DNA from: Chryseomicrobium excrementi
GTDB lineage: Bacteria; Bacillota; Bacilli; Bacillales_A; Planococcaceae
NCBI RefSeq assembly: GCF_002798305.1
Contig: NZ_PCGR01000001.1
Coordinates: 806,001 to 870,000, forward strand
Direction of reading: 5' to 3'
DNA: 64,000 nucleotides
The notes below the pieces were generated by a model. That model was not told the DNA's origin and searched no databases. It worked only from the letters and a program-made list of their open reading frames with translations. Below, in pieces: positions 31,565 to 40,089 of this stretch (position 1 is its first letter; each line of letters begins with the position of its first letter). Position numbers and translations under genes: made by a program.

Positions 31565-32155
31565 TTAGTCACGAATAAAGTAAACACTTGTTACAAGCCA
31601 CTTGCCGTCTTCTTTTGCAAATACCGTCACTTGTCGGCCTGAGCTAGTTGCTTTCCCCCCAGTAGAGTGCTGTTCCAAATCTATGGAAATTGTGGAGTAA
31701 AGCTGGGCTTCTTGTTCATTATATTTAATAATCGTAATATCTTCAGCACTACGTTTCGTATCGTACTGTTCAAAAGTATCCGTTACAAACTGTTTCTCTG
31801 TCTCGTAGCTAAAGCCCTGTGGCTGTTTAGAAATGACAGATAGATAACTGTCTAAATCTTCGTTATTAAATGCTTCTATATATGTCCGAAACGCGTTTAC
31901 AATAGCTTCTTTTTCTTCAGCTGGTACATTGGCCGCTTCTTCAATTACGCCACCGGCAAGTTCAAAACCTACCTCATCGTCTTGTTCGGATGAAGCTGTA
32001 CTTTCATCTGCAGAATGGGTCTCTATGTTCTGAGAGCCCTGTGGTACAAGATCTGTTGCTGAATCTGTGTTAACTACTTCATCTGATGATGAACATGCCG
32101 TTAAGAAAAGAAGAAGTACTGCCAGTATAGTTGTCAATTTGACTAATCGATTCAC
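31565..32155 (-). CDS. lipoprotein with NTF2/SnoaL-like domain
   Basis: A 196-residue predicted lipoprotein: signal MNRLVKLTTILAVLLLFLTAC with lipobox LTAC, an acidic Ser/Thr-rich linker (about 22-75), then a domain of about 115 residues resembling NTF2-like folds (EKEAIVNAFRTYIEAFNNED, ending GKWLVTSVYFIRD). Such folds bind small ligands or act as dimerisation modules; no catalytic residues are evident. It stands alone between degU and comFA with its own terminator. Function unknown. Confidence 0.75.
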   Translation of the reverse strand: MNRLVKLTTILAVLLLFLTACSSSDEVVNTDSATDLVPQGSQNIETHSADESTASSEQDDEVGFELAGGVIEEAANVPAEEKEAIVNAFRTYIEAFNNEDLDSYLSVISKQPQGFSYETEKQFVTDTFEQYDTKRSAEDITIIKYNEQEAQLYSTISIDLEQHSTGGKATSSGRQVTVFAKEDGKWLVTSVYFIRD

Positions 32156-32295
32156 AATTCATTCCTCCTGCTAGACGTATTTTGGCATATTTGAAGCACA
32201 GATTCAAACAGATTTACTTATTGTCATGAAACTTTTGCTTTTAGCCAGTACATCTATCTAAGGAAAGGACGTATCGGCCCTTAAGAAGTTCCATA

Positions 32296-32326
32296 AAAAT
32301 AGACACCTCACTAATGAGGTGCCTTA
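32296..32326 (-). terminator. rho-independent terminator after degU
   Basis: On the minus strand CACCTCA, loop TTAG, and TGAGGTG form a 7-8-bp stem followed by TCTATTTTT. It lies just after the frame-corrected degU stop at 32339; the uncorrected frame would run through it. Confidence 0.85.
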
Positions 32327-32338
32327 AAACTCTATAAT

Positions 32339-33014
32339 TCAGCGCACTTCTACCCAACCGTTTTTGATAGCTGTTACAACTGCTTGCGTCCGATCGTTCA
32401 CGTTCATTTTTTGTAGGATGCTGGAGACGTGATTTTTTACCGTTTTTTTCAGAAATGAACAGCGTTTCACCAATCGTTCGGTTGCTTTGACCATCCGTTA
32501 ACAATTGCAGCACTTCACACTCTCGTTTCGTCAATAAGTGGAACGGTCGACGGATATCCGTCTGGTGGAAGTTGCCTTTGTTCTCACGTTCGCTTAAACG
32601 TTTAAATTCATTGACTAAGTTCTTCGTTACTTTTGGATGTAAGTAGTTTCCACCTTTATCTACCACTTTGATCCCTTGCACGATTGCATTGGCATCCATC
32701 TCTTTTAGCATGTAACCAGACGCTCCCGTTTTAAGTGCTGTTGAAACAAATGATTCGTCATCATGAATAGAGAGCATGATCACTTTTGCTTCTGGATGTT
32801 CAGCAATCAGTTCAGCTGTCGCATCGATACCGCTTTTATTTGGCATATTGATATCCATTAAAATAATATCTGGCTGGTAATTCTCGTACAAGCGCATTGC
32901 GTCTGTACCGTCATCTCCTTCAGCCACTACTTCAAATGTCTCTTCAAAATCTAAAATGCGCTTAACTCCTTCACGGAATAATTGGTGATCATCTATAATT
33001 ACAATTTTCGTCAT
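32339..33014 (-). pseudogene. degU: DegU response regulator with homopolymer frameshift
   Basis: DegU is a NarL/LuxR-type regulator of exoenzymes, competence and biofilm genes. The receiver domain has the phospho-acceptor Asp in [11 protein letters not shown], and the HTH begins [12 protein letters not shown]. In the recognition helix (LFISEK) a run of seven A on the coding strand (32443-32449) throws the frame into [13 protein letters not shown] and a non-homologous tail. With six A the protein reads [19 protein letters not shown] and ends NGWVEVR at the TGA at 32339, the canonical DegU C-terminus (about 224 residues). The uncorrected frame runs on to 32241, through the terminator. No degS lies upstream. 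Confidence 0.9.
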
Positions 33015-33382
33015 ATGAATATCCTCCTATAGCAACACATCAATTATCATTCTTATTCCTCATTTAGCTAAGAAATAAACGTACTTCCTTGTATTGCGGG
33101 TTCTTTTACAAAAACAGATGTTTCCACGTATAATAGGACGGTCTAAACGCCTTGAAAGTTCCGTATATCGACTCCTGCACGAGTGATCTACTGATTCGCG
33201 ATTTAGTGCCCAGAATAAATAGCTTGATGATAAGTAGTGTTCAACTCCTAGACAGAAGGTGCATTTCTATATCTCAAGTTACTCAATTTTAAGACCTGAC
33301 AGAAACCATTATAGCACTAATTTCCCAAAAGCATATTAAAATTACATTACAGAACCATTTCATTTTTCGGAAGGAGTAGGCA
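33015..33382. other. intergenic region between degU and yvyE, no gene seen
   Basis: This 368-base region separates divergent degU and yvyE. No degS remnant is seen in either strand. On the plus strand TTTACA and TATAAT (18-base spacing, about 33097-33126) could form a promoter for yvyE with a long leader. On the minus strand a GCTATAATGG near 33310-33320 could serve degU but has no good -35. No terminator, RNA gene or repeat was recognised. Confidence 0.5.
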
Positions 33383-34015
33383 ATGAATTCAAATTATTAT
33401 ACAATCAAAAAGTCGTGCCAACACGAAATTCTCATTCAGCGTTCAAGATTTATCTGCCATCTAAAACGCACAGATAATGAACAAGAAGCACAAGAATTTA
33501 TTAATTCGATCCGTTCACAACATAAGTCTGCAAATCACAATTGTTTCGCATATGTCATAGGTGAAAATAATGCTATTCAAAAAGCGAGCGATGATGGGGA
33601 ACCTAGTGGGACTGCAGGCGTCCCTATGTTAGAGGTTTTGAAAAAACAAGACCTCCGAAATGTAACAGCTGTAGTCACGCGCTACTTTGGCGGAATAAAA
33701 CTTGGCGGTGGTGGACTAATTCGTGCATATGGCAGTTCTGTCTCAGAGGGACTTGTTGCTGCAGGTATTGTGGAGCGAGTTCGCCACGTCCTTTATACGG
33801 TAAGTGTTGATTATACACTTCTCGGAAAACTTGAGAATGAGTTGCGTCAAAATGTTTATCAGTTGCATGAAATTAGGTATACAGATAAAGTAGAGCTTTT
33901 GGTTTATGTTAATGAAAAGTCTACAGAAGAGTTTGAGGAATGGATCACCTCTTTGACGAATGCGAATGCAGAAATTACTAGAGGAGCCATCTCTTTTTTA
34001 GAACTCGACAACTGA
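33383..34015 (+). CDS. yvyE: IMPACT/YigZ-family protein (YvyE)
   Basis: A 210-residue protein with the UPF0029/IMPACT N-terminal domain (ASDDGEPSGTAGVPML and RYFGGIKLGGGGLIRAYG) and a C-terminal DUF1949 domain (about 138-205). Relatives bind ribosome-linked or nucleic-acid partners; the bacterial function is not settled. The ATG follows GGAAGGAG. It is divergent from degU and followed by tagV, the same neighbourhood as in B. subtilis. Confidence 0.9.
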   Translation: MNSNYYTIKKSCQHEILIQRSRFICHLKRTDNEQEAQEFINSIRSQHKSANHNCFAYVIGENNAIQKASDDGEPSGTAGVPMLEVLKKQDLRNVTAVVTRYFGGIKLGGGGLIRAYGSSVSEGLVAAGIVERVRHVLYTVSVDYTLLGKLENELRQNVYQLHEIRYTDKVELLVYVNEKSTEEFEEWITSLTNANAEITRGAISFLELDN

Positions 34016-34086
34016 GCAAAAAAATACTACTAGCACCTAGATTGTGAAATTAATGAAGGGCCTGTCCCTTCAGGAGGCGTTAACAA

Positions 34087-35109
34087 ATGAATAGATTATC
34101 GAAAAAACAAAAGACTCGTTCGCGGAAAAAGACCATTTTATACTCCATTCTTATTGCACTAGGAGCTTTTGCAATCCTATCTGCAACTTACGGAGTCTAT
34201 CTAGCCAAACGAGCGGAGGTCGCCGCTTATAGAAGTTATCAGGCAATTGCAGATCGTGAAAACGGATCTGACCTTCGTGATGAAAAAGTGGAACCGCTGA
34301 CGGACAATGTATCCATATTATTTGTCGGTATTGACGACAGTGAGGAACGTGGTTTTGGAGATGAAACGAGTCGTTCAGATGCTCTAATGGTTGCCACTTT
34401 AAACAATGAAGATAAGACAATTAAACTTGTAAGCATCCCACGTGATTCATATGTCTATATTCCTGAAGTTGGCTACAATGATAAAATTACTCACGCGCAC
34501 GCACATGGAGGCACTCGAGTCTCTATTGAAACAGTAGAAGAACTACTTGATATTCCCATTGATTATTATGTAAAAATGAACTTTAATGCATTTATTGATA
34601 CGGTTGATGCTCTCGGCGGTGTGACTGTAGATGTTCCTTACGATCACTTAGAACTTGATGAAAACGATGAATATACAGTCGAATTAAAAGAAGGTACTCA
34701 GTTACTGGATGGCCGCGAAACACTTGCACTCGCTCGTACACGTAAATTAGATAACGATATCGAACGCGGTAAACGTCAACAGATGATTCTAGAAGCCATT
34801 ATTAAAAAAGCTGCTTCTGCTTCTTCATTTACCAAGTACGGCGATGTTATCGACGCTGTTGGAAGCAATATGAAAACGGACTTAACGTTCGATCAAATGA
34901 AATCTTTCTTTGATTACGTTTCTAAAGGAAAACCTCAGGTGGAGACTCTCACTCTCACTGGCTACGATGATATGTCTACAGGAACGTATTATTGGCAGTT
35001 AGATGAAGAAAGCCTTGAAGCAACTAAGACAGAATTACAAACGCACCTCGAGTTAAAGCCAGGTAGCTCAGAGTATGCAGGAGATGCGACTACAAATGAT
35101 AATGACTAA
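34087..35109 (+). CDS. tagV: LytR-CpsA-Psr family glycopolymer ligase (TagV-like)
   Basis: LCP enzymes attach teichoic acids or other glycopolymers to peptidoglycan from undecaprenyl-linked precursors. The 340-residue protein has a basic cytoplasmic start, one membrane anchor (about 17-40) and the LCP domain (about 72-245): FVGIDDSEERG, SRSDALMVATLN, KLVSIPRDSYVYIP, and the arginines in ALARTRKLDNDIERGKRQQ that bind the polyprenyl phosphate. SD AGGAGG precedes the ATG. The yvyE neighbour points to TagV (YvhJ). Confidence 0.88.
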   Translation: MNRLSKKQKTRSRKKTILYSILIALGAFAILSATYGVYLAKRAEVAAYRSYQAIADRENGSDLRDEKVEPLTDNVSILFVGIDDSEERGFGDETSRSDALMVATLNNEDKTIKLVSIPRDSYVYIPEVGYNDKITHAHAHGGTRVSIETVEELLDIPIDYYVKMNFNAFIDTVDALGGVTVDVPYDHLELDENDEYTVELKEGTQLLDGRETLALARTRKLDNDIERGKRQQMILEAIIKKAASASSFTKYGDVIDAVGSNMKTDLTFDQMKSFFDYVSKGKPQVETLTLTGYDDMSTGTYYWQLDEESLEATKTELQTHLELKPGSSEYAGDATTNDND

Positions 35110-35111
35110 CA

Positions 35112-35149
35112 GTAAAGCCTTTATCCTTAATGGATAAGGGCTTTTTTTG
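35112..35149 (+). terminator. rho-independent terminator after tagV
   Basis: AGCCTTTATCC, loop TTAAT, and GGATAAGGGCT form a stem followed by TTTTTTT. Confidence 0.88.
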
Positions 35150-35202
35150 ACGAGTGACAGCGATTTTTGAAAATGGTACGCTAAAGTGGTGGAGGGATGG
35201 AA

Positions 35203-35979
35203 ATGGAAACTTTATTGTTTGAACAGAAAGAACATGTTGCGGTCGTTACATTAAATCGACCAGAAGCTATGAACGCATTCAACTACGATATGCTTGCAGA
35301 GCTTGGTCAAGTGGTAGATGCCATCCGCATCAATCCGGATATTCGTCTTGTCATTTTTAGAGGAGCTGGGGGACGGGCATTTAGTGTCGGGGCCGATCTT
35401 AAAGAGCGCAAGACGTTGACGACGGAACAAGTAAAACGAAATCTCTATAAAATTGGTGAAGTCTTTACAACAATTGAAAATTTGCCTCAGCCTACAGTAG
35501 CCATGCTAGATGGATTTGCTTTTGGGGGAGGTATGGAATTAGCACTTGCTTGTGACTTCCGAATCGCTTCTAAAAAAAGTGTCATGGGGCTAACGGAAAC
35601 GAGCCTTGCTATTATCCCGGGTGCAGGAGGAACACAACGACTCCCTCGCTTGATTGGAGAATCCAAAGCACTTGAACTCATTCTGACGGCACGAAAGTTA
35701 TCCGCTCAAGAAGCGCTTGACTACGGACTGGTCACAAAAGTCAGCTCGGATTCTACGATTGTAGAAGAAACGGAAGCGTTCGTGATGTCGATACTAGCTA
35801 ATGGGCCAATCGCCTTGCAGCAAGCAAAATTTGCAGTGAAAAATGGCATGAATGCAGATTTACAGACGGGTCTTCATATTGAACGGAAAGCTTACGAGCT
35901 TACGATTCCAACAGAAGACCGGGTGGAAGCCTTAATTGCTTTCGGTGAAAAGCGCAAACCACAATTTAAAGGAAAATGA
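35203..35979 (+). CDS. enoyl-CoA hydratase/isomerase family protein
   Basis: A 258-residue crotonase-fold enzyme, probably hydrating 2-enoyl-CoA in fatty-acid or branched-chain acid breakdown. The oxyanion-hole segments FSVGADLKE and FAFGGGMELALACD and both catalytic glutamates (GGMELALA and LTETSLAIIPGAGG) are present. The C-terminus EKRKPQFKGK is typical of the YngF type. I use the ATG at 35203, 7 bases after GGAGG; an ATG six bases upstream touches the ribosome site. It stands alone between terminators. Confidence 0.88.
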   Translation: METLLFEQKEHVAVVTLNRPEAMNAFNYDMLAELGQVVDAIRINPDIRLVIFRGAGGRAFSVGADLKERKTLTTEQVKRNLYKIGEVFTTIENLPQPTVAMLDGFAFGGGMELALACDFRIASKKSVMGLTETSLAIIPGAGGTQRLPRLIGESKALELILTARKLSAQEALDYGLVTKVSSDSTIVEETEAFVMSILANGPIALQQAKFAVKNGMNADLQTGLHIERKAYELTIPTEDRVEALIAFGEKRKPQFKGK

Positions 35980-36018
35980 AAAAACGTCCAGCCGATTTTG
36001 AGCTGGACGTTTCTTTAT
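35980..36018. terminator. bidirectional terminator between enoyl-CoA hydratase and S9 peptidase genes
   Basis: AAACGTCCAGC and GCTGGACGTTT form an 11-bp stem around a short loop, with an A run on one side and T residues on the other, serving the two convergent genes. Confidence 0.88.
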
Positions 36019-36019
36019 T

Positions 36020-37987
36020 TTATAAATAGTCGTTAAACCAACCAACAATCTCTTCCAAACGTTCTTTACGCAGGTTAGGAAGCCCTGTTCGAGACAAGTT
36101 ATGATCAGCTTGAGGGAAACGGACGAACTCAACCTCTTTCCCCATTCGCTTTAGCGTAATATACAATTGCTGTGCCTGTTCAATCGGGCAACGTAAATCG
36201 TTCTCTCCATGTAAAATAAGGAGTGGCGTCTGCACTTGTGATGCATATTTGAGAGGTGAGTGATCCCATAGCTTGTCGATATCATTCATGTCACTTTGAA
36301 TTTGCCATTCCGTGAAGTAATAGCCGATATCCGATACTCCGTAGAAGCTGATCCAGTTTGAAATGGAACGTTGTGTCACTGCCGCTTTAAAACGGTCAGT
36401 GTGCCCTACGATCCAGTTCGTCATGAACCCACCATAGGAACCTCCCGTCACGCCTAAACGTTCTGGATCAATCCAATCATACTGCTCTAGTGCATAATCC
36501 ACCGCTGCCATGATATCTAAATAATCATTGCCGCCGTAGTCTCCACGGACTGCGTCAACGAACTCTTGACTGTAGCTATGACTCCCTCGTGGATTTACGT
36601 AGAGAACACCTACGCCTTGAGCAGCAAGGAGCTGCATCTCATGGAAGAACGTATTTGCATAAAACGCGTGTGGTCCGCCATGGATATTGGTGACTAAAGG
36701 AACTTTCCCTCCTTCCGCTTCCACCGGTTTGATGATCCATCCATGAACGTCCCAACCTTTTGGCCCTTTGAATACTATGGCTTCTGGGGCTAGCAAGTTT
36801 CGTGAAGCCACATACTGTTCATTATGATGCGACAATAGCGTACGCTCGCCAGTTGTTACGCTTTGAACAAATAGCTCCCCTGGGAATGTTGGATCGCTAA
36901 CTGTGATAGCCAGTTTCGAACCGTCACGCGTCACATCGTACCCGTAGACATGCTCTCCTTCTTGTGTCACTGGATACAGTTCTCCTTCGAGGCTTGCGAA
37001 GTATACTCGGACGTCTCCGTATGTCGACACTTGGAAGTATAAATGATCGTGCTCCGTCCAAACGACTGCAGGTGCACTTGCCCCTTGTTGGATATCTGCT
37101 GCAACGTAATCTCCTACTGGAGCATCAAGGCCCTCTGTTAAAGACTGGACTTGATCCGTTTTTAAATTGTAGACATATAACTGACTGTGAGTAGCATTCT
37201 CAAAAGTACGAGTGGCACCGACAAACGCTAAATGTTCTCCAGATGGACAGAAAGCAGCCCCTCCGTAATAACCTGGCTCGAGTGAGAGAGTTTTGGATGA
37301 CTTGGACTCGATGTCGACCAACGTTAAATCAGATTCAAAAACGTCATCATTATCTAATGGCGATGTAGAAGTAACGATTTGGTTTCCGTCAGGAGATACC
37401 GCATGGATTTGCTGATGGTCGTTTTCTGATGACCATCTTTCATATGTGCCTGTCTCCACTTCTACGATTCCGATTTGAGAAAAACGGTCTTGTTTGACTA
37501 ATCCGCTGCCATCTTGAATGTATTTCATCTTCCCTGCTTTGTATGGCTTTGGAAACTCTTCTTTTTTGTCCTCTTGTTTGTCCCAGCCTGTTTCATTGTG
37601 AAAACTAGCTGTAAACCAGATCTTTTCTTCTGTTGGATGCCAGACGTAAGAAGACACTCCAAAGGGAAGGTCCAGAACTTGTTTTGCCTCTCCCCCGTTT
37701 ACCGGAAGGATATATAATTGATTGCCTTCATCACGAGTCGACAAGAAAGATAAATAATTTCCTTCAGGTGACCATTTGATAGAAGAGATGCGTTCTTTAC
37801 GTGTCGTCCATTTATTTTCTTTCTTTGTTTCTTCGTCTACCACATAAATACTGCTCTCGTATGTATTCTTTTTAGAATCAATTGATGTTTTTACATACGC
37901 GACCCGGACACCATTCGGGTGCCAGATTGGAGTTGTAACGGAATGAATCTGTTCAATATCGGCTACAGTTACTTTTTCTTTTTGCAT
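36020..37987 (-). CDS. S9 family (prolyl oligopeptidase-like) peptidase
   Basis: A cytoplasmic serine peptidase of 655 residues. The N-terminal two-thirds is a WD-like beta-propeller with repeated segments such as PEGNYLSFLST and SPDGNQIV. The C-terminal alpha/beta-hydrolase domain has the nucleophile in GGSYGGFMTNW, the acid in HGENDLRCP and the histidine in ADHNLSR. Relatives cut oligopeptides or remove acyl-amino acids. The ATG at 37987 follows GGGAGGA by 6 bases; a TTG 15 bases upstream is unlikely. Confidence 0.92.
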   Translation of the reverse strand: MQKEKVTVADIEQIHSVTTPIWHPNGVRVAYVKTSIDSKKNTYESSIYVVDEETKKENKWTTRKERISSIKWSPEGNYLSFLSTRDEGNQLYILPVNGGEAKQVLDLPFGVSSYVWHPTEEKIWFTASFHNETGWDKQEDKKEEFPKPYKAGKMKYIQDGSGLVKQDRFSQIGIVEVETGTYERWSSENDHQQIHAVSPDGNQIVTSTSPLDNDDVFESDLTLVDIESKSSKTLSLEPGYYGGAAFCPSGEHLAFVGATRTFENATHSQLYVYNLKTDQVQSLTEGLDAPVGDYVAADIQQGASAPAVVWTEHDHLYFQVSTYGDVRVYFASLEGELYPVTQEGEHVYGYDVTRDGSKLAITVSDPTFPGELFVQSVTTGERTLLSHHNEQYVASRNLLAPEAIVFKGPKGWDVHGWIIKPVEAEGGKVPLVTNIHGGPHAFYANTFFHEMQLLAAQGVGVLYVNPRGSHSYSQEFVDAVRGDYGGNDYLDIMAAVDYALEQYDWIDPERLGVTGGSYGGFMTNWIVGHTDRFKAAVTQRSISNWISFYGVSDIGYYFTEWQIQSDMNDIDKLWDHSPLKYASQVQTPLLILHGENDLRCPIEQAQQLYITLKRMGKEVEFVRFPQADHNLSRTGLPNLRKERLEEIVGWFNDYL

Positions 37988-38068
37988 GGTGATTCCTCCC
38001 AACTATTTCGACTATCAAAATACCTTTTCAGTATACTGGAATTTATGCAAATAGCCAAACTATTCACA

Positions 38069-38103
38069 ATAAAACCCTTTTCTCAAAGCGAGAAAAGGGC
38101 TAC
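38069..38103 (-). terminator. rho-independent terminator after acyl-CoA ligase gene
   Basis: On the minus strand CCCTTTTCTC, loop GCTTT, and GAGAAAAGGG form a perfect 10-bp stem followed by TTTTATT. Confidence 0.9.
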
Positions 38104-38106
38104 TGG

Positions 38107-39651
38107 TTATACAGATTGTTCTTTTAAAGTTCTTCTCAGGATCTTGCCTGTAGTATTTTTCGGTAATTCTTCTAATACCTCAATACGAGAAGGTACTTTA
38201 TATTTAGCTAACTTCTCACGACAGAAGGATTGAATCTCTTCAGTAGATAAAGTTGCATCTTTTAACACAACGAAAGCTAACACTTGCTCTCCAAAGTTCG
38301 GATCTGGAACGCCAACTACAGCTGCTTCTAATATACCTGGATGCGCAAATAGCACTTCTTCTACTTCTCGTGGATACACGTTATAGCCACCCACGATGAT
38401 CATGTCTTTTTTACGATCGACAATATAGAAATAGCCTTCTTCGTCCTTTCTAGCTAAGTCCCCCGTGTATAGCCAGCCATCGCGAATCGCATTTGTCGTC
38501 TCTTCAGGCATCTTATAGTAGCCCTTCATCACGTTCGGGCCACGTACAATCAGTTCCCCAACTTCACCAATAGGAAGTTCCTCACCGAGTTCATTGACGA
38601 TTTTATTTTCTACGTTGATGATGGATGTTCCAATAGAACCTGCTTTTCGTTCACGGTCCAGTGGGTTAAAACAAGTTACAGGAGATGCTTCTGAAAGCCC
38701 GTACCCTTCTGAGATCCGCACGTTGAACTTGTCCTCGAAATTATGAAGAAGAGCAACTGGTAACGAGGCACCTCCAGAAATGGCGAGGCGAACAGTTGAA
38801 AAATCCTCTGGATTTGCATCTGGATACTGGTATAAGAAGTTGTACATAGTTGGTACACCTGCAAATACAGTAGCTTTCTGCTCTTTTGCCACACTGAACA
38901 CATCTCCTGGAGAAAACTTAGGTACCAAAAGAATGGTTGCACCTGTCACTAAAGGAGCGTTCACGACTACTGTCAGCGCGAATACATGAAAGACAGGAAG
39001 CGTAGCAAGAACACGATCATCTGGTGAGAATCCTAAATACTCTGCCACATCGCGTGCGTTCGAAAAGATGTTCTCAAACGTCAACATAGCCCCTTTTGGA
39101 TGCCCTGTTGTTCCTGAAGTATACAAGATGACTGCTGTATCGTGATCTTCTACCTCGACTGGCTCTACAGCTTGTCCTTGATGAACCAAAACTGAAAACG
39201 GTTTCACTTTTGACTGCAAATCACTTGGAAGAGCACGCAGTTTATCGGCCGTCTCAGCAGCAGTTTCACAAATAACATACTGTTCTACTTTAGGGAATGC
39301 ACCTGCTGCACGTTCAACTAGTGGCAATAGGAGATCCAGTGCCACGACTACTTTGGCATCACTATTTTTGATGATATAGGAAATCTCATCAGGTGTATAA
39401 ATAGGATTGATCGGAACCGCTGTTGCCCCGATTCGCATTGTAGCATAAAGCGAAATTAAAAAATGTGGTGTGTTGCCTAACAAAAAGGCAACATTGTCTC
39501 CTTTTGTTACACCAAGCGACTGAAGAGCCCCAGCAAACTTTGCAACGGTTCCTTCAAATTCTGCGTAACTAGTGTCTTTCCCCATGAAACTATAAGCAGC
39601 TTTTGTTGGATTTTGAGCAGCCTGTTGCTGCACGCGCTGAACTAAACTCAT
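38107..39651 (-). CDS. yhfL: long-chain fatty-acid-CoA ligase (YhfL-like)
   Basis: An AMP-forming acyl-CoA synthetase of 514 residues that activates fatty acids for beta-oxidation or lipid synthesis. The P-loop YTSGTTGHPKGAML, the adenylate motif GYGLSEASPV, GWLYTGDLA and the catalytic lysine in PKNTTGKILRRTL are present. Size and proximity to lplJ and yhfH match B. subtilis YhfL. A perfect FadR-type operator lies just upstream, so it is probably induced by long-chain acyl-CoA. Confidence 0.9.
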   Translation of the reverse strand: MSLVQRVQQQAAQNPTKAAYSFMGKDTSYAEFEGTVAKFAGALQSLGVTKGDNVAFLLGNTPHFLISLYATMRIGATAVPINPIYTPDEISYIIKNSDAKVVVALDLLLPLVERAAGAFPKVEQYVICETAAETADKLRALPSDLQSKVKPFSVLVHQGQAVEPVEVEDHDTAVILYTSGTTGHPKGAMLTFENIFSNARDVAEYLGFSPDDRVLATLPVFHVFALTVVVNAPLVTGATILLVPKFSPGDVFSVAKEQKATVFAGVPTMYNFLYQYPDANPEDFSTVRLAISGGASLPVALLHNFEDKFNVRISEGYGLSEASPVTCFNPLDRERKAGSIGTSIINVENKIVNELGEELPIGEVGELIVRGPNVMKGYYKMPEETTNAIRDGWLYTGDLARKDEEGYFYIVDRKKDMIIVGGYNVYPREVEEVLFAHPGILEAAVVGVPDPNFGEQVLAFVVLKDATLSTEEIQSFCREKLAKYKVPSRIEVLEELPKNTTGKILRRTLKEQSV

Positions 39652-39670
39652 ACGATACCCCTTTCAAAAT

Positions 39671-39688
39671 TGAATGAATAGTCATTCA
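39671..39688. promoter_or_regulatory. FadR (TetR-family) operator upstream of acyl-CoA ligase
   Basis: TGAATGAATAGTCATTCA on the plus strand (TGAATGACTATTCATTCA on the minus) agrees with the B. subtilis FadR box TGAATGAMTANTCATTCA. It lies about 20 bases upstream of the ligase start. Confidence 0.85.
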
Positions 39689-39736
39689 TTTCATACAACT
39701 TATTTTACTAAATATTCTGCGGAAGTGCAATGCTTC

Positions 39737-39886
39737 AATTAGATGTGGAAGGCGTTCGCCCAGAAATGCTTCAAAAACCAGGCGCACCAATTGAGGCGCT
39801 CTTTGCCTCGGTTGGGGTGAATGGTTTTTGAATGTATTTCTAACGCCTGCAACTCGATTCCAATTAGATGTGGAAGGCGTTCGCCC
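39737..39886 (+). repeat. modular palindromic intergenic repeat, copy 1
   Basis: A unit of about 125 bases begins AATTAGATGTGGAAGGCGTT and is followed by a direct copy of its first 25 bases (39737-39761 and 39862-39886). Inside is a 97-base imperfect hairpin (39751-39847): GGCGTT, AGAAAT, TCAAAAACCA and GAGGC on the left arm pair with GCCTC, TGGTTTTTGA, ATTTCT and ACGCC on the right. A second copy with altered but still complementary arms lies at 63154-63288 in the opposite orientation. No coding capacity is seen. Confidence 0.8.
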
Positions 39887-39907
39887 TTACTAGTAAGGTC
39901 TTCCTCA

Positions 39908-39945
39908 TAAAAAACCCATCTTCACCGAAGCGAAAATGGGTTTGA
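39908..39945 (-). terminator. terminator of the Bce-type operon
   Basis: On the minus strand AAACCCAT and ATGGGTTT pair around an inner CTTCGGTGAAG hairpin, followed by TTTATG. It lies about 145 bases beyond the permease stop. Confidence 0.75.
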
Positions 39946-40089
39946 ACGAAGTAGGGAAATACTTTAGTTGAGTGATTATTACATGAAGTGCTTTTATTAT
40001 GACATTAAATCTTTCCACTGTGACATTATGCTGCTGCACTAGGACATAGCGACTCCCACTCTTACATTCCTCGTTTTATGGAAATCAAT

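Larger units (their letters stand above)
39652..40089. other. 438-base intergenic region upstream of yhfL and after bceB
   Basis: This gap holds the FadR operator, the palindromic repeat copy 1, a small CCTTACTAGTAAGG palindrome (39885-39898), and the terminator of the Bce-type operon. About 130 bases before the bceB stop (39950-40080) show nothing recognisable. Confidence 0.7.

Noticed and set aside
32241-32338. DegU C-terminal extension of about 30 extra residues
   Set aside because: The extension lies after the homopolymer frameshift, reads through the terminator and bears no likeness to DegU.
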